In this document: positions 31,383-44,374 of the stretch, one piece after another
How positions within the stretch are numbered: position 1 is the first letter of the stretch
How the letters are laid out: each line of letters begins with the position of its first letter
Source of the DNA: Puccinellia tenuiflora
Taxonomy: Eukaryota; Streptophyta; Magnoliopsida; Poales; Poaceae
Direction: 5' to 3'
Assembly (NCBI GenBank): GCA_012064385.1
Contig: QRDG01000962.1
Location: forward strand, 242,253-306,252
DNA length: 64,000 nt
Notes under the pieces: generated by a model
What the model saw: only the letters and a program-made list of their open reading frames with translations
What the model was told of the DNA's origin: nothing
The model's database searches: none
Translations under genes and position numbers: made by a program

Positions 31383-31814
31383 TGTTGGGAATATGCCCTA
31401 GAGGTAATAATAAAATGGTTTATTAGCATATTCATGTTTATGATAATAGTTTATTATCCATGCTATAATTGTATTAATTGGAAACATAATACATGTGTGG
31501 AATATAAACAACTAGTTGTCCCTAGTAAGCCTCTAACGGACTAGTTCGTTAGTCAAGAGATGGGTAGAGTTTCCTAACCATGGACTTGTTATAGTCACTT
31601 GATAACGGAGTCATATCATTACGAGTAATGGTGTGATGGACAAGACCCAATAATAAAAGAGTTCCAATTGATCGTGTCAAACAGTTTCATTGTCAACGCC
31701 TTTTGTATATGCCAAGTATAGTTTCCTTAGACCATGAGATTATGTCACTCCCATTTACCGGAGGAATGCTTTGTGGACATCAAACGTCACTTCGTAACTG
31801 GGTGATTATAAAGG

Positions 31815-34800
31815 TGTAATGTCCCGGGGTTTTCCCCAAATTAGAATTTGCTTGTTTTTGTTTTGCATCATCATGACATCAGCATCATCGCATCGCATGT
31901 TTTTGTCCGCAAAAATTATTTTTATTAAACCCTATTTTATTTTGTAAAATTTGTCGCAAATTTTTTTACCGAGACGTTCGTCTTCGTTTTCTAAAATTAT
32001 TTGTCAAATTGTTTTGTAAGAGAAAATAAAAGTTTTTGAGACACGAGAGAGTAGCCCAAACCGGCCCAAGCCCACCTAACCTCCAAACCCTAGGGTTTTC
32101 CCTGGTTTTCCCCAGGCAGTTTTCCTTTCCCAACCCCTGCCTTTTGCAGCCACCCCCCTCTTTTTCCTTCTTTTTCTGTTCGAGTGCTCCCACCTTGCGC
32201 TCTGGTCCTTTTCTTTTGCAAATAGGTCCCTGGACCTTATCCGCTCATTCCTTTTTTTCCCATCCTCGTGCACCTTCTCCTTCCACCCCGCACGCCACCA
32301 TGTGCCCGAGCTCCTAGCTCGATCTCGCGCCACCTCCCGCCGGTCTTCCTTCTCTGGCTGACCGCCATCGGCCCGGCCGACCCCGCTCTCCCTCCTCTCC
32401 TTCCCTAGCCCCGTCATCGGTGATCACTCCGAATTATGCACATCTTTTCGACGTCTAAAACCCCAAATCTTGGTCATATTTGGGAAGTTCAGTCAAGATT
32501 TTAAATGCTTTTTACATCAGTTATCCACTTTTTGCAGATCAGTGCGCCAAGGCACATATTTCTTCATCTCCAACGCTTGTAGAGAGAAAAGCTTCAGGAG
32601 GATCCCTCTCGAGGCAATTCGCCTCTCGAGGCATGTTCCTGACGCTACTTCAAGAGGGCAGATACTTCGCGCCAAAAGACAACGGACGCCTCGCGAGATG
32701 TGCTTCGCGAGGGTTTCGCTTGGCGAGGATGAATGCCTCGCGAGGGTGCCACCGCTCGAAGCCAGAACCTCTCGAAGCCAGGACCTCTCGAAGCCAGAAG
32801 AGAAGTATGCGAGCGTATCTCCCTTGCGCTGCGCACGCGTTTGAATCAGCAAGGAGGGAATCGATCAACTTGGAGGAGAAGAAACCAGAAGAGTCAAAAA
32901 GGTGATAAAGTAGGGAGCAGACCATGTGCGTCCGGGCAAAAAAGGTGAAAAGCGACGGTGGAAGTTCCCGCCTCGCCACCAACCACGCCATCGACCGCGG
33001 CCCTCGCCACTTCCGCAGCGCCTATAAAGCGGCTTCCTTGTCCAAGAAGAAGAGAGCTCCGCATCCAGGAGAACCACTCCACCACATCCACCAGATCCAA
33101 GACCCAACCAACCACTCCACCCAGATCTCCGTGCCCATGCTGTTGCTGCTACTGCCGTGCACCGGTGCCCGTTGCCTCCGTGCCGGTTTCCGGACGTTCC
33201 CCATTCCCGAGTTCCCCGGTGTTTTTCCCGTGTCCGTGTTCCTCGTTTCCCGTCGTGAACCACGCCCGTTGACGCCTCCGTGAAGCCCGAGTACGACGAC
33301 CGTGTGGATACGACAAGATCTTCCCGTGAAACGACGAGTACTACTTCCACGACTCCGTGATTGACGACACGCCAAGTTCTCCGTGCCATGACGCCCGACG
33401 AACCTGAAGATGGATACGACAAGAAATTCCCTGACCGGAAACCGCCAAGTTCTCCGATTCGTTTGTGTCGGCCGCCTTCGTGCGCGTCCGTGAAGTCCGA
33501 AGACCGGAACCCGACAAGATCCCCGACCACCGTGGAACCCCGTCGACCCGGAAGCCCGGAACGCCAAGGTCCGCAACGACGACAACCCGAGTAATACTAC
33601 CTCTACTATCTTGCTATCTCTACCGGATTGCAACGATGACAGCCCGGAACGCCAAGGTCCGGAACGCCAAGGTTCTGTTACCTCTACCGGATTGCAGGCA
33701 AGTGATACTCCCTTGCTATCTTTGCTTGTTTTATGTCTCTTACTCGTCCTATCTTTTGTTCCTTGCTAGCCTTATGTCACGATGCTTGTGTCTCGATCCT
33801 ATATGCATGTTTACCTTGCAGCCATGATATGCCACCACCCCCACATCCTATTACCCTGTTGTTTGTTTACCTTGTTAGCCTTGCGAGTCCTAGTGCATTG
33901 CTTAGGTGCTTTGCTTGAGTCATGTTATCTCCTTATCTAGTCTTGTTGATAATATGATAGCTAGGCTCAACTAAAATGTTAATCTTTATTTTCTGTTGTG
34001 ATGAGAATAACTTAATAAAGATAAGATACCGGCGGAAGGCCAAACGTGGTGTTTTGTTCTGCTAGTGTCGCCTAGGACCCGAGTTCTTTTCCGCTGATCC
34101 AAGACTGAGCGCACTAACCACATGTGGGAGTTCTATGGGCCTCCCCGCAATCTACTACCGGATCCTCAAACCTGTCCAGGTGCCATAAGTAGTTCGGGTG
34201 TTTCCATTTGCGCGCGTACAACGATGATGATGATGATGAGAAGGTAAGATGATGATGGTTATGTGGTTACTTACGGTAGGGCTTGCGGCACGTTGCGTTT
34301 ACCGCATGTGGACGGAGGGCAATCATATGAGTGCTCCTCCCGAAGCCGTCCTCGCATCGGTTAGGCCCGCCTCGAAGCTTCGGCCGGACTCTCAAGGTGG
34401 ATCAGACCTAGCTAGGTGGCTCCCTGGACTTGTTTGTAGAGAAGGGAAGTATTGCGTCGAACGCTCCACCGGTACACCTCTAAGCGAGTGTTTCGATGCG
34501 TGTGGGTTCATTGGTGCATCCCTGCAGGGTTAAATCTTTTCGAAAAGCCTTGTCCGCGGTTATGGACGACTTGGTGAAATGCGCTGGCTAAAAAGATCAG
34601 ACAACTTGCACCTAATGATTATAACTTGACTAGTAAGATAGATTACTTGAATAATAACCCATAAAATTTGTCCACCGTGTGAGTTGCCCTGATTGCTTCC
34701 TCGCGGGTGGTTGATCGAGGGAGTAATACTTGGGCGGGTTTTTGATGTGGTGAGTAGTATAGTTGGTTCCTTATGCGCTCTCTTACCTTGTCTCTGATAG

Positions 34801-35333
34801 ACGAAAGTTGTAGTGTGTCTCTATAAGTTTTTAGTGCTGCTTGCCGCCGCTCAATCGCTAACCCTCTTCCTCCGGAATTGCAGCTTTGATATCTTGTGAG
34901 TATTACTTGCCAGTACTGTTTATAGTACTGACCCTTTCGGGGCTGCTAGTCCAATGCAGCCGACAGGTTTGAAGTCTGACGACGTTAGCTTGGGAATCCC
35001 TCCGGCTTGGCCTGGGCAGGGATATGGTGCCTTTGTTTATCTTCAGGACTCTTAGTCCAATTTGTTTCTTGTCCGTAGCCGGACGCTACCCGCTTCCGTT
35101 GTTATTTTCGATCTTTGTATTGTATCTTTGCTCTTGACTCGGTGAGTCGTTGTTGTATATATGTTCTTTTGTGGGTTCCATCGAGAACTGTTGTAATGTT
35201 ATCACTATTCCACCCGCATAACGTGTGTGTTGCAACGTGCACGTTATGCCTGGTGGGCGTCCTTTACGATCGTTATTATGCGGATTTGGCTGGAACGCTC
35301 AAGTCTTCATAGTACCGATCTTGGGGTGTTACA
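31815..35333 (+). mobile_element. S1: 3.5-kb solo LTR (Gypsy-type, Sukkula-like?)
   Basis: The insert starts TGTAATGTCCCGGGG and ends CTTGGGGTGTTACA, with inverted ends TGTAA/TTACA, and is flanked by AAAGG on both sides (31810-31814 and 35334-35338). C3 LTR2 shows the empty site. There is no PBS, PPT or coding domain inside, so it is a solo LTR. Its great length and TGTAATGTCCC start remind me of Sukkula-type LTRs, but this name is from memory and weak. Part of it (32421 to about 33125) is a piece of another LTR. Confidence 0.88.
32421..33125 (+). repeat. G1-type LTR segment inside S1
   Basis: Homology to the G1 LTR begins exactly at its first bases (TGATCACT, 2350 versus 32421). It runs through GCACATCTTTTCGACGTC, the TCGCGAGG cluster and the CCTATAAAGCGG box. 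It fades near CCAACCACTCCACC (about 33125 versus 2995). The rest of the G1 LTR is absent. No TSD is visible. Confidence 0.8.
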
Positions 35334-36791
35334 AAAGGTGGCTTTCAGGTATCTCCGATGGTATTTGTTGGGTGACATGAATCAAGAGTGGGATTTGCCC
35401 TTCCCTATGACGGAAAAGATATCTCTGGGCCCTCTCGGTAATATAGCATCAGAAAGTTTGCAACCATGTGATTAAGTGTTAATCACGGAGATCCTATATT
35501 ATGGACGAGTAAAGAGAACTTGCCAGGTAACGAGATGAAACTAGATATGGAGATATCAACGATCAAATCTCGGGCAAGTTAAATATCGTGAGACAAAGGG
35601 AATCGTATACGAGATTAAGAATCTCCGACATCGTGGTTCAATCGATAAGGAACTTCATTGAATATGTAGGAGTCAATATGGGCATCCCGGTCCCGCTGTT
35701 GATTATTGATATGATCATGTCTACATGTTCTTGAACCCGTAGGGTCACACACTTAATGCTCCGATGTAGATAGGGTTTGCGATGAGATAATTGATGGTAT
35801 GTACGAATGGTGATTCGGAGTCTTGGATGGGATCCTAGACGTCACGAGGAGATCCGGAAGACTCCGGAGAATAAGATTCATAAAAGTAAAGTGTTTCCGG
35901 AGGTTTTGGAAAGGTTCCGGAATATTTGCATAGGGTACCGGAAATGTTCTAGAAGGGTCTAGAAGTGGGGCCCATATTGTATGGGGGCCCACATGGACTA
36001 GAGGGTGGTGCAACCACCTTAATGGGCTGGCCGCACCAGCCCCTTAGCCCAGCCGGCCAAGCCCTAGTTGGACTAGGACTTGGGCCAACCACAAAGGCCC
36101 AAAGGGAGGCCGGCCAACCCTAACACTATGGGGCTGGCTTGGGGGCCAAGCCACCCTTGCCGCCGGCCCTAGGGGAGGCCTTGGGGCGCACTCCCTGCCA
36201 CCTATATAAGGAGGGGCAAGGGGGGGCGCAGCACCCCTTGGTGCCCTAGCTGCCGTCCCTCCCTGCTGCCCTAACCTCCACCTAGTGCGCCACCCCTCTC
36301 CCCGGAGGGCTGCCGCCACCTCCACCTCCACCATAGCCGCACCACCCCTATGCCATAGGGCTATTGTGCCTCCTCTTCTCCCTATCCTCTAGCTTGCCTT
36401 GGCGAAGCCCTGCTCGCGGAGATCTACACCATCAACGCCACCACAACTGTCGTGGTGCCAAGATCTATCTAGCCACTCCCGCCTTGCTTGCGGGATCAAG
36501 AAGGCGGAGTCTACATCGAGCCATATGTGTGGATACCACAGAGGTGCTGCCCGTTGCGGCACTTCGACGGATTGGATCTCGTGGATAATACATCTCCTCG
36601 TGACTAGATGAGTCTAGTTGCGGGGATCGACTAGCCAACCCCTGCACCGACAAAACGCGTTTGTTCGATCTTCAAGGGTAAGTGATTGGATCTCCACTTC
36701 GCTACCTTCGTCTAATAGATCTAGATCCGTGGGGTTTCTTCCGCTTGTTTCATAGGAATTTTTTTTGTTTTCTATGCAACGACCCCATCAG

Positions 36792-36803
36792 TGGTATCAG
36801 AGC
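36792..36803 (+). other. C3: primer binding site (initiator tRNA-Met)
   Basis: TGGTATCAGAGC, one base after the LTR end CCCATCA. Confidence 0.93.
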
Positions 36804-38040
36804 CTAGATCTATTCGTAGATGTTGGTGCGATTAGAACACAAGTGTTGTGGTCGTTGATATTTTATGTTGCTACCTTCTAGCGTGCACTTTGCATCTTTG
36901 CGGTATTGTGAGATTGAAGCGGCCCGGACCAACCTTACTCGTCCACGCATGAGAGACCGGTTCCACGACTGACATGCAACTTGTATTGCATAAGTGGCTG
37001 GCGGGTGTCTGTTTCTCTTGCTCTAGTGAGGGTGCAATTTTCAATGGAAGGCCTTTCGAAAGGATGAGTAAATAAGCAACTACTATATCACCGTTGTGGT
37101 TTTGCATAGATTAGAACGGTTCTATCTCGTTGACCCAAGCCACGTAAAAATTGCATAAACAAAGTAGAGGACGTCTAACTTGTTTTTGCAGGGGGGGTCT
37201 TGTGATGTGGTATGGCCAATGTGTGATTTGTAATAATGTATGCAATGATCATGTTTGTAATCTTTCACGACTTGCATGTCGATGAGTACGGCAACCGGCA
37301 GGAGCCATATGGTTGTCTATTATTTTATGTGACATGCATGTCATTGAATCACCATGTAATTGCTTTACTTTATTGCTAAGAGTAGCATTAGTTGTAGTTG
37401 CAATAGTTGGTGGACAACCATGGTGATGGCGCCACAATGATGGAGATCATGCCAGTGATGGAGATCATGCCGGTGCTTTGGAGATGGAGATCAAAGGCAC
37501 AAGAAGAAAGGCCATATCATATCACAATTATGAATTCCATGTGATGTTAATCCTTTTATGCACCTTATTGTTATGCTTAGATGTGATCGCGACGGTAGCA
37601 TGATAAGGTGATCTCTCACGTTAATATCAAGAAGTGTTCTTCCCTAGTATGCACCCTTGCGAAAGTTCGTCGTTTCGAAGAACCAAGTGATGATCGGGTG
37701 TGATAGATTCAGATTCAACGTCCACATACAACGGGTGTAAGCCAGTTTACACATGCAGAAATACTACGGTTTCCTTGACGAGCCTAGCATGTACAGACAT
37801 GGCCTCGGAACACAAGAACCGAAAGGTTAAACACGAGTCATATGGACGATATGATCAACATGGTGATGTTCACCATTCAAGCTACATCATCTCACGTGAT
37901 GATCGGTTGTGGTGTAGTGGATTTGGATCGTGTGTCACTAAAACAACCTGAGAGATGTTGAGTTTAGTGGGAGTTCATGTAGTAATTTTGATTAAGATGA
38001 ACTAAAATTATCATAAACAAAAGTCCTTAGATGTCTTTGC
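36804..38040 (+). other. C3: leader region without a recognisable gene
   Basis: About 1.2 kb after the PBS. I see no extended coding sequence. GATGGAGATCATGCC is repeated near 37440 and 37457. An untranslated leader of this kind is normal for BARE-like elements. Confidence 0.55.
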
Positions 38041-38059
38041 AAAAATCCTTATAGATCAT

Positions 38060-38660
38060 GGTCGACTACGGTAGTCTGTACATTGCTGAAAGACTGCGTC
38101 TCGATGGGTCAAATTTGTTGAGTAGTACCTGCGTCTTGAAGAAGTCCTACACACCAATGCTGAGCTCTACGTGCTAGAAGAACCAATAGGAGATAAACCC
38201 AAACATTTCTGCAAGCTATGAAGAGTACATGGAGTGGTTTTGAACCACCTACTTGAAAGTCAAGTGGGATGTACACCTTCATGAATTCTGACCTAAGTAG
38301 ACAATTCAAGAACTTGACTGCAATGGAGATTGTTGGTGAGCTGAAAAATAGATTTTCAGCACAAGTTAGAATTGTAAGGTTCGAATGTCTGAACGGTTTT
38401 CTTTCACTCAAGATGGAAGAGAACACTTGCTTGGAACAACACCTGAGGATAATGCATGAGATACATCATCTTCTAGTGCTTGTTTGGAACCACGGGATGA
38501 ATGACGGTTTTGCGATAGATGGGGTGATACGCTAGTTTCTCCCCAGCTTCAAGAATTATGTCGGAGACTATGTCATGGGAAGGGATTTGATCACTTTCTA
38601 TGATTTTGTGTCTCGGTTGCGTCATGTCAAAGTGGAACCCATAGCAAGAGAAGTTGACAA
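38060..38660 (+). pseudogene. gag: C3: decayed Copia Gag
   Basis: A UBN2-like Gag segment is readable on the plus strand. It runs from LSRQFKNLTAMEIVGELKNR through FLSLKMEENTCLEQHLRIM and, after an in-frame stop, FLPSFKNYVGDYVMG. Residue spacing matches the Copia Gag domain (short helix, KM.E..., then a hydrophobic repeat and LP..Y). Several stops and shifts make it non-functional. Upstream traces (LDGSNLLSSTCVLKKS) may be its N-terminus. Confidence 0.68.
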
Positions 38661-41610
38661 TGCAGAAAGTATATATTGATATACAAGTTATAAGTGTTTA
38701 AGTCCAAATTGCAATTGTGGCGTTTTTTTTCAATAAGTATTTGATACTCATTCTGTTTTATGAAAACAGAACCTGCTGCTTGAGATTTGCATAAAGGATA
38801 TGGGAAGCCATTGCGGAATGGTGGCAATCAAGGAGTTGATGCTGGCAACGATCTATCTCTACATTTATCGTTTGGATTAGAGGATTTGAATAAGTTTTGT
38901 AATCGAATTAAGTGTGATTTTAATTAGCGTGTCTTGCTTATGTGAAACGGTTACTCATGTTAAAGACAATGGTTGTTCTATTTTCATGAGTGATCCTTTT
39001 TGGAAATCACAAGTTTTCGATAATAAGTGTATTATTCTTATTATAATCTAGATGATAAATTAGTTAAACATTTATAAAATATGCGACATACTAAAATATC
39101 CAAAACTTAATAATGACAATTGTTTTAGTCGTGCTAAATATTGAATAAACATTTTGATGTTTTATCAATGCGCCTTATTGTAAGGAGTATGACTAAAATG
39201 CCACCCTTTGGAAGAGTGTCATGAGTTGCCGAAAATAAACACAAGTGTTGGTTGTATTTTCAGCAAATATTAGATGTCATTATTTTGTGTACTCCGTCAT
39301 AAATGAAATGATTAAATAGGTGTATTTATTCGAGTTATGATATTTGATGAGATCAAATAAATTTCTGGAGTTTAGGATATTAAGTTAACAAGAAAATTGA
39401 GTCTTTATGATTTGATCAAAAGAGACAATATATTTGAGTTATATGTTAGTATGTGGACTTGTGAGAAGTGTTATCACAAATTACAATGTTTAGAATATTT
39501 CAAAGGCGTTTGATATTTCCTAAGATATTGTAATCACACACTATTTGATATTGTGTGGTCTCATAGAAGGGTTTTATTTCGAGGGGTTTAATAATAGCAT
39601 TTAGATTTATTTGATAAACACTCTGTTTTAGAAATAAGGGTCTATGTATGATTCGCATTATTTTTCACATGAGTTATGAGAAAAGGTGGTTTCATTAATT
39701 AGGAGATAATTAGAGACTATTGCGAATAATGTTGTAGTATATTCATAAGTATGACTACGAATAAGATTCCACAATATGAGACTAAAAGGAGCAAATCAAT
39801 TTGTTGGTTGTGCTAAAGGTTTTAGTGGTTTTTATCGTGAAAAGGTTTCATTGATAAAAGAATTGATGGAATAAAATGGAAAAGCTAAAACCTTGCTTGT
39901 TTATGTATCAAGTGGCACATATGTAAAGTGCTATGTTGGTTAAAACTTGACACATAAAGGAATTAATTATGGTGATCATTGAATTTCGGTTTAGCTTGTC
40001 TAAAGAAAAGTAGGATTCAAGAATATAAATTTTATCAGGTTACAAAATAATATTCATGATTTACTTGTCATGTTTCAGAAACAAGACATACCTACGAAAC
40101 TACAAAGAAGAAATAGAAGCCTTAAATACGAAAGTGACTAAGAGTCATCCTATATTAAGTTTAAATCACAAAGTAACTATTACTTGATTTTGTGAAAGCG
40201 TTGTTTCACACATTTATTCTTCAAAAGGGTTTGTAAGGAATAAATAAAACTTACTGGACAAAAGCACAAGAGGTAAAGCTCTTTAACATATTCAATGTTG
40301 TTAACTACATGGTGTAGTTGTGCTTAAAGTCAAAAGGATTTATGCTAGCAAAGTACTAGCATTCGTATAAAGAGTTCTCGATATTAATAGTTAATTAAGA
40401 ATTTTGGAGGTGTCCAAAAGATCGAGAAAATACACGAGTGTGATCTAATTAAGATATGTGGCGACATATGTTAAGTTAGAGCAGAAACTATTTTCCATGA
40501 TCAAAATATGTGGTGACATATGTTTGAGTGGGAGATAGTTAAATCATGGTCAAATATAGAGATAACATATTTCTGAGTGGGAGCCAAAGTGGTTTCACAA
40601 TTTAATATGTGTATGGTGTATATTTGAGTGGGAGTTTACAACATCTTGTTTGAGTGAAATGGAGATTTCATAAATGTTGTAAATGAGTCAGGAACCAACG
40701 TATAACTTATGAAGTTAGTTTGAACGTCAAATATCCATGGAGATGGATGTATCTATGGAGGATAGATATATTTGATAAGCATTATGTCAGGATGTTTAAC
40801 CTAAGTAAGATTTGAAGGAGTTCAAAATAAAACAAGAGAAGAAAGGTTCATTTGCTTGTGAAAAATAGGTGAAACATTGAGTTGATAACCCAGTACAAAA
40901 ATGATGGTTGGAGGATATATTAGAATTCGCTATGAATTGTTCATAGGTCTAAAACATATAAGAACCATGTGTTTGTATTTGACGATATGTGACCAAAGTT
41001 CTTGGTTAGAAGAACATGTTAAGTGAGGAGTCATTTTTCATGGAGTTGAGATAATAGAATCTAGAGATTGGTAGACTTGGTCGAAGGCATAAAACCAAAC
41101 TAGATTGGAAATCTCATAAAGGCAGAAGCGCAGCGAAAGCATGATCAGAAATATCGAAGTGAAAAGTATAGCACTGTCGATTTGTGAGTCTACAACATAT
41201 AGGATTATATGATTAATTCAAGGATTAAAAGATATAATATTTTGGTTTGAGAAATTTTGTTTCAAGACTGAGTGAGTTCCGGGTGCACATGCTATGTGAA
41301 AGTCCTCTTGACTGATCATACGTCATGTAGGCATAAAAGGGAAACGAAAGTCTCACTCTGTAACCAAATATATTATATTCGTCATATGATGATGAAGTTT
41401 ATCATGTGATGATAAGAGGTTTATCATGTGATGATAAAGTAATGTAAAAGTAGGTGACATTGACGTTTTGTAAAGAACATAAAGAACTGTATAGTACAGA
41501 ACACGGACATAACCTCTTCCACGAGCAAACATGATCAGCACTGAGACTCCATGAGTGTTAGACACCATGAGTGTTGGATCGAGAAAATGTAAACTAGATT
41601 ATTGACTCTA
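38661..41610 (+). other. C3: AT-rich non-coding interior
   Basis: About 3 kb where pol would be expected. I find no D-D-E, YVDD or DSG motif in any frame. The only structure I see is the GAGTGGGAG repeat at 40505-40634. Confidence 0.65.
40505..40634 (+). repeat. C3: internal PPT-like GAGTGGGAG repeats
   Basis: GAGTGGGAG occurs at 40526-40534, 40575-40583 and 40626-40634, about 50 bp apart, each after an AT-rich lead such as ACATATGTTT. It resembles the terminal PPT AAGTGGGAAAC. Confidence 0.75.
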
Positions 41611-41612
41611 GT

Positions 41613-41625
41613 GCAAGTGGGAAAC
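41613..41625 (+). other. C3: polypurine tract
   Basis: GCAAGTGGGAAAC directly precedes LTR2, as in BARE/Angela elements. Confidence 0.85.
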
Positions 41626-43512
41626 TGTTGGGAATATGCCCTAGAGGCAATAATAAAATAGTTTATTAGCATATTCATGTTTATGATAATAGTTTATTAT
41701 CCATGCTATAATTGTATTAATTGGAAACATAATACATGTGTGGAATATAAACAACCAGTTGTCCCTAGTAAGCCTCTAACATACTAGTTCGTTAGTCAAG
41801 AGATGGTTAGAGTTTCCTAACCATGGACTTGTTATAGTCACTTGATAACGGAGTCATATCATTACGAGTAATGGTGTGATCGACAAGACCCAAAAATAAA
41901 ATAGTTGCAATTGATCGTGTCATACAGTTTCATTGTCAACGCCTTTTGTATATGCCAAGAATAGTTTCCTTAGACCATGAGATTATGTCACTCCTGTTTA
42001 CCGGAGGAATGCTTTGTCAACATAAAATGTCACTTCGTAACTGGGTGATTATAAAGGTGGCTTTCAGGTATCTCCGATGGTATTTGTTGGGTGACATGAA
42101 TCAAGAGTGGGATTTGTCCTTCCCTATGACGGAAAAGATATCTCTGGGCCCTCTCGGTAATATAGCAGCAGAAAGGTTGCAACCATGTGATTAAGTGTTA
42201 ATCGGAGATCCTATATTATGGACGAGTAAAGAGAACTTGCCAGGTAACGAGATGAAACTAGATATGGAGATATCGACGATCGAATCTCGGGCAAGTTAAA
42301 TATCATGAGACAAAGGGAATCGTATACGAGATTAAGAATCTCCGGCATCGTGGTTCAATCGATAAGGAACTTCGTTGAATATGTAGGAGTCAATATGGGC
42401 ATCCCGGTCCCGCTGTTGATTATTGATATGATCATGTCTACATGTTCTCGAACCCGTAGGGTCACACACTTAATGCTCCGATGTAGCTAGGGTTAGCGAT
42501 GAGATAATTGATGGTATGTACGAATGGTGATTCGGAGTCTCGTATGGGATCCTAGACGTCACGAGGAGATCCGGAAGAGTTCGGAGAATAAAATTCATAT
42601 AAGAAAAGTGTTTCCGGAGGTTTTGGAAAGGTTCCGCAATATTTGCATAGGGTACCGGAAAGTTCTAGAAGGGTCTAGAAGTGGGGCCCATATTGTATGG
42701 GGGCCCACATGGACTAGAGGGTGGTGCAACCACCTTAATGGGCTGGCCGCACCAGCCCCTTAGACCAGCCGGCCAAGCCCTAGTTGGACTAGGACTTGGG
42801 CCAACCATAAAGGCCCAAAGGGAGGCCGGCCAACCCTAACCCTAGGGGGCTGGCTTGGGGGCCAAGACACCCTTGTCGCCGGCCCTAGGGGAGGTCTTGG
42901 GGTGCACCCCCTTGCCACCTATATAAGGAGGGGCAAGGGGAGGGACGCAGCACCCCTTGGTGCCCTAGCCGCCACCCCTCCCTGCTACCCTAACCTCCAC
43001 CTAGTGCGCCACCCCTCTCCCCGGAGGGCTGCCGCGACCTCCACCTCCACCATAGACGCACCACCCCTATGCCATAGGGCTGCTATGCCTCCTCTTCTCC
43101 CTCTCCTCTTGCTTGCCTTGGCGAAGCCCTGCTCACGGAGATCTACACCATCAACGCCACCACAACCGTCGTGGTGCCGAGATCTATCTAGCCACTCCCT
43201 CCTTGCTTGCGGGATCAAGAAGGCGGAGTCTACATCGAGCCGTACGTGTGGATACCACGGAGGTGCTGCCCATTGCGGCACTTCGACGGATTGGATCTCG
43301 TGGATACTCCATCTCCTCGCCACTAGATGAGTCTAGTTGCGGGGATCGACTAGCCAACCCCTGCACCGACAAAACGCATTTGTTCGATCTTCAAGGGTAA
43401 GAGATTGGATCTCCACTTCGCTACCTTCGTCTAATAGATCTAGATCAGTGGGGTTTCTTCCGCTTGTTTCATAGGAAATTTTTTGTTTTCTATGCAACGA
43501 CCCNCCCCATCA
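41626..43512 (+). repeat. C3: 3' LTR
   Basis: Matches the 5' LTR along its length and shows the empty site for S1 (ATTATAAAGGTGGCTTT). The final bases read GACCC-N-CCCCATCA where LTR1 has GACCCCATCA. Confidence 0.92.
43504..43504. other. Ambiguous base at element junction
   Basis: This is the single N I noticed in the window. It sits in a C run at the C3/T2 boundary, where no TSD is found and the T2 LTR has lost its first part. An assembly join is possible. Confidence 0.85.
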
Positions 43513-43951
43513 GACACATATTTACCCAGGTTCGGCCCCTCTTGATTAGAGGTAAGACCTACTTCCTGCTTCTCTTTATTGCTCTAGATTTGATATCGAT
43601 TACAGGGTTCCGGCTCCTCTCTGGGGAGTCGGCGACTTGGTTTCTCTCTTCAGGCTTATCGATCTAAGGTCCAGGACCCCGCTTATAAAGGCGGCCGGGT
43701 CCCTGGACCTACAGGTTACACCGAGTCACACTAGAACACGGAGTCCTACTCTACGTCTTGGTCTTCCAAGTTAAGGCTCCGGGTTGTACTTGGACTCCTT
43801 CCTGACGGGTCCCTTCTATATCATGGGCCTTGGTCGGCTTGTCTTCAGCCCAGCCCATGTGACTTGATACGTGACTCGGCTTTGGCCTTCTTGGTCTTGG
43901 CAGGTCTACTTTCCGGGTCCATGGGCCTACCTATAAAGTATCCCCCCATCA
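43513..43951 (-). repeat. T2: 3' LTR, truncated
   Basis: Homologous to 59821-60399 from ATTTACCCAGGTTCGGC to the end CCCCCCATCA; about 440 bp remain. Confidence 0.88.
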
Positions 43952-43965
43952 GTAGCCCCCGAATT
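43952..43965 (-). other. T2: PPT-like motif at LTR edge
   Basis: Plus strand GTAGCCCCCGAATT abuts the LTR end; on the minus strand this is the G-rich plus-strand primer. Confidence 0.75.
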
Positions 43966-44374
43966 TATCTTGGGCGCAGCTTGGCGGCTTCTTCCAACTT
44001 GTTGGTTCGACTTCCTGGGTCGACTCCTTCTATTTGAGCCACAGCCTCCAAAGTCGCTTGCTGCTTGCTCCAAGATGAATTCCTGCATAAAAACATGATA
44101 CACATATATAAAATGAGTCCATCCTTTTCCTTGTTCAAGCGTCCACTCTTGCCTTTGCACTAGCAGGCCGAGTTCTGATGTGACTCTTGTAAACAAGGAC
44201 TGAATAACTTGACTTTCACTGTCACAAGACTCGCCATTCTGAGACAAGCCGGCTTTTTCCACTTCTGTGACTTTAACTTTTCTCTGTTATAATTTCCTGT
44301 CTAGCTTTAGCCGCTGAATCACTTATCACCGAGTCGTTATCCACAAATTACCGTGGACCACCACTGTAACTTTC

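Larger units (their letters stand above)
31383..36790 (+). repeat. C3: 5' LTR, split by S1
   Basis: It consists of 31383-31814 and 35339-36790. The core promoter CCTATATAAGGAGG lies at about 36201-36214. The downstream half is GC-rich, with GCCGGCC-type stretches. Confidence 0.92.
31383..43512 (+). mobile_element. C3: BARE-like Copia element with non-coding interior
   Basis: The LTRs (about 1884 and 1887 bp without the S1 insertion) start TGTTGGGAATATGCCC and end GACCCCATCA, and agree at about 97% by eye. The PBS (TGGTATCAGAGC, 36792-36803) and PPT (AAGTGGGAAAC) are intact. The 4.8-kb interior has only a decayed Gag piece and no protease, integrase or RT that I can recognise. The left flank is CTCCG; the right flank (GACAC) does not match, and an N lies at the right end, so that boundary is doubtful. 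Confidence 0.87.

Noticed and set aside
34249..34533. 94-codon plus-strand frame in S1
   Set aside because: It is inside a solo LTR with no known domain and is probably chance.
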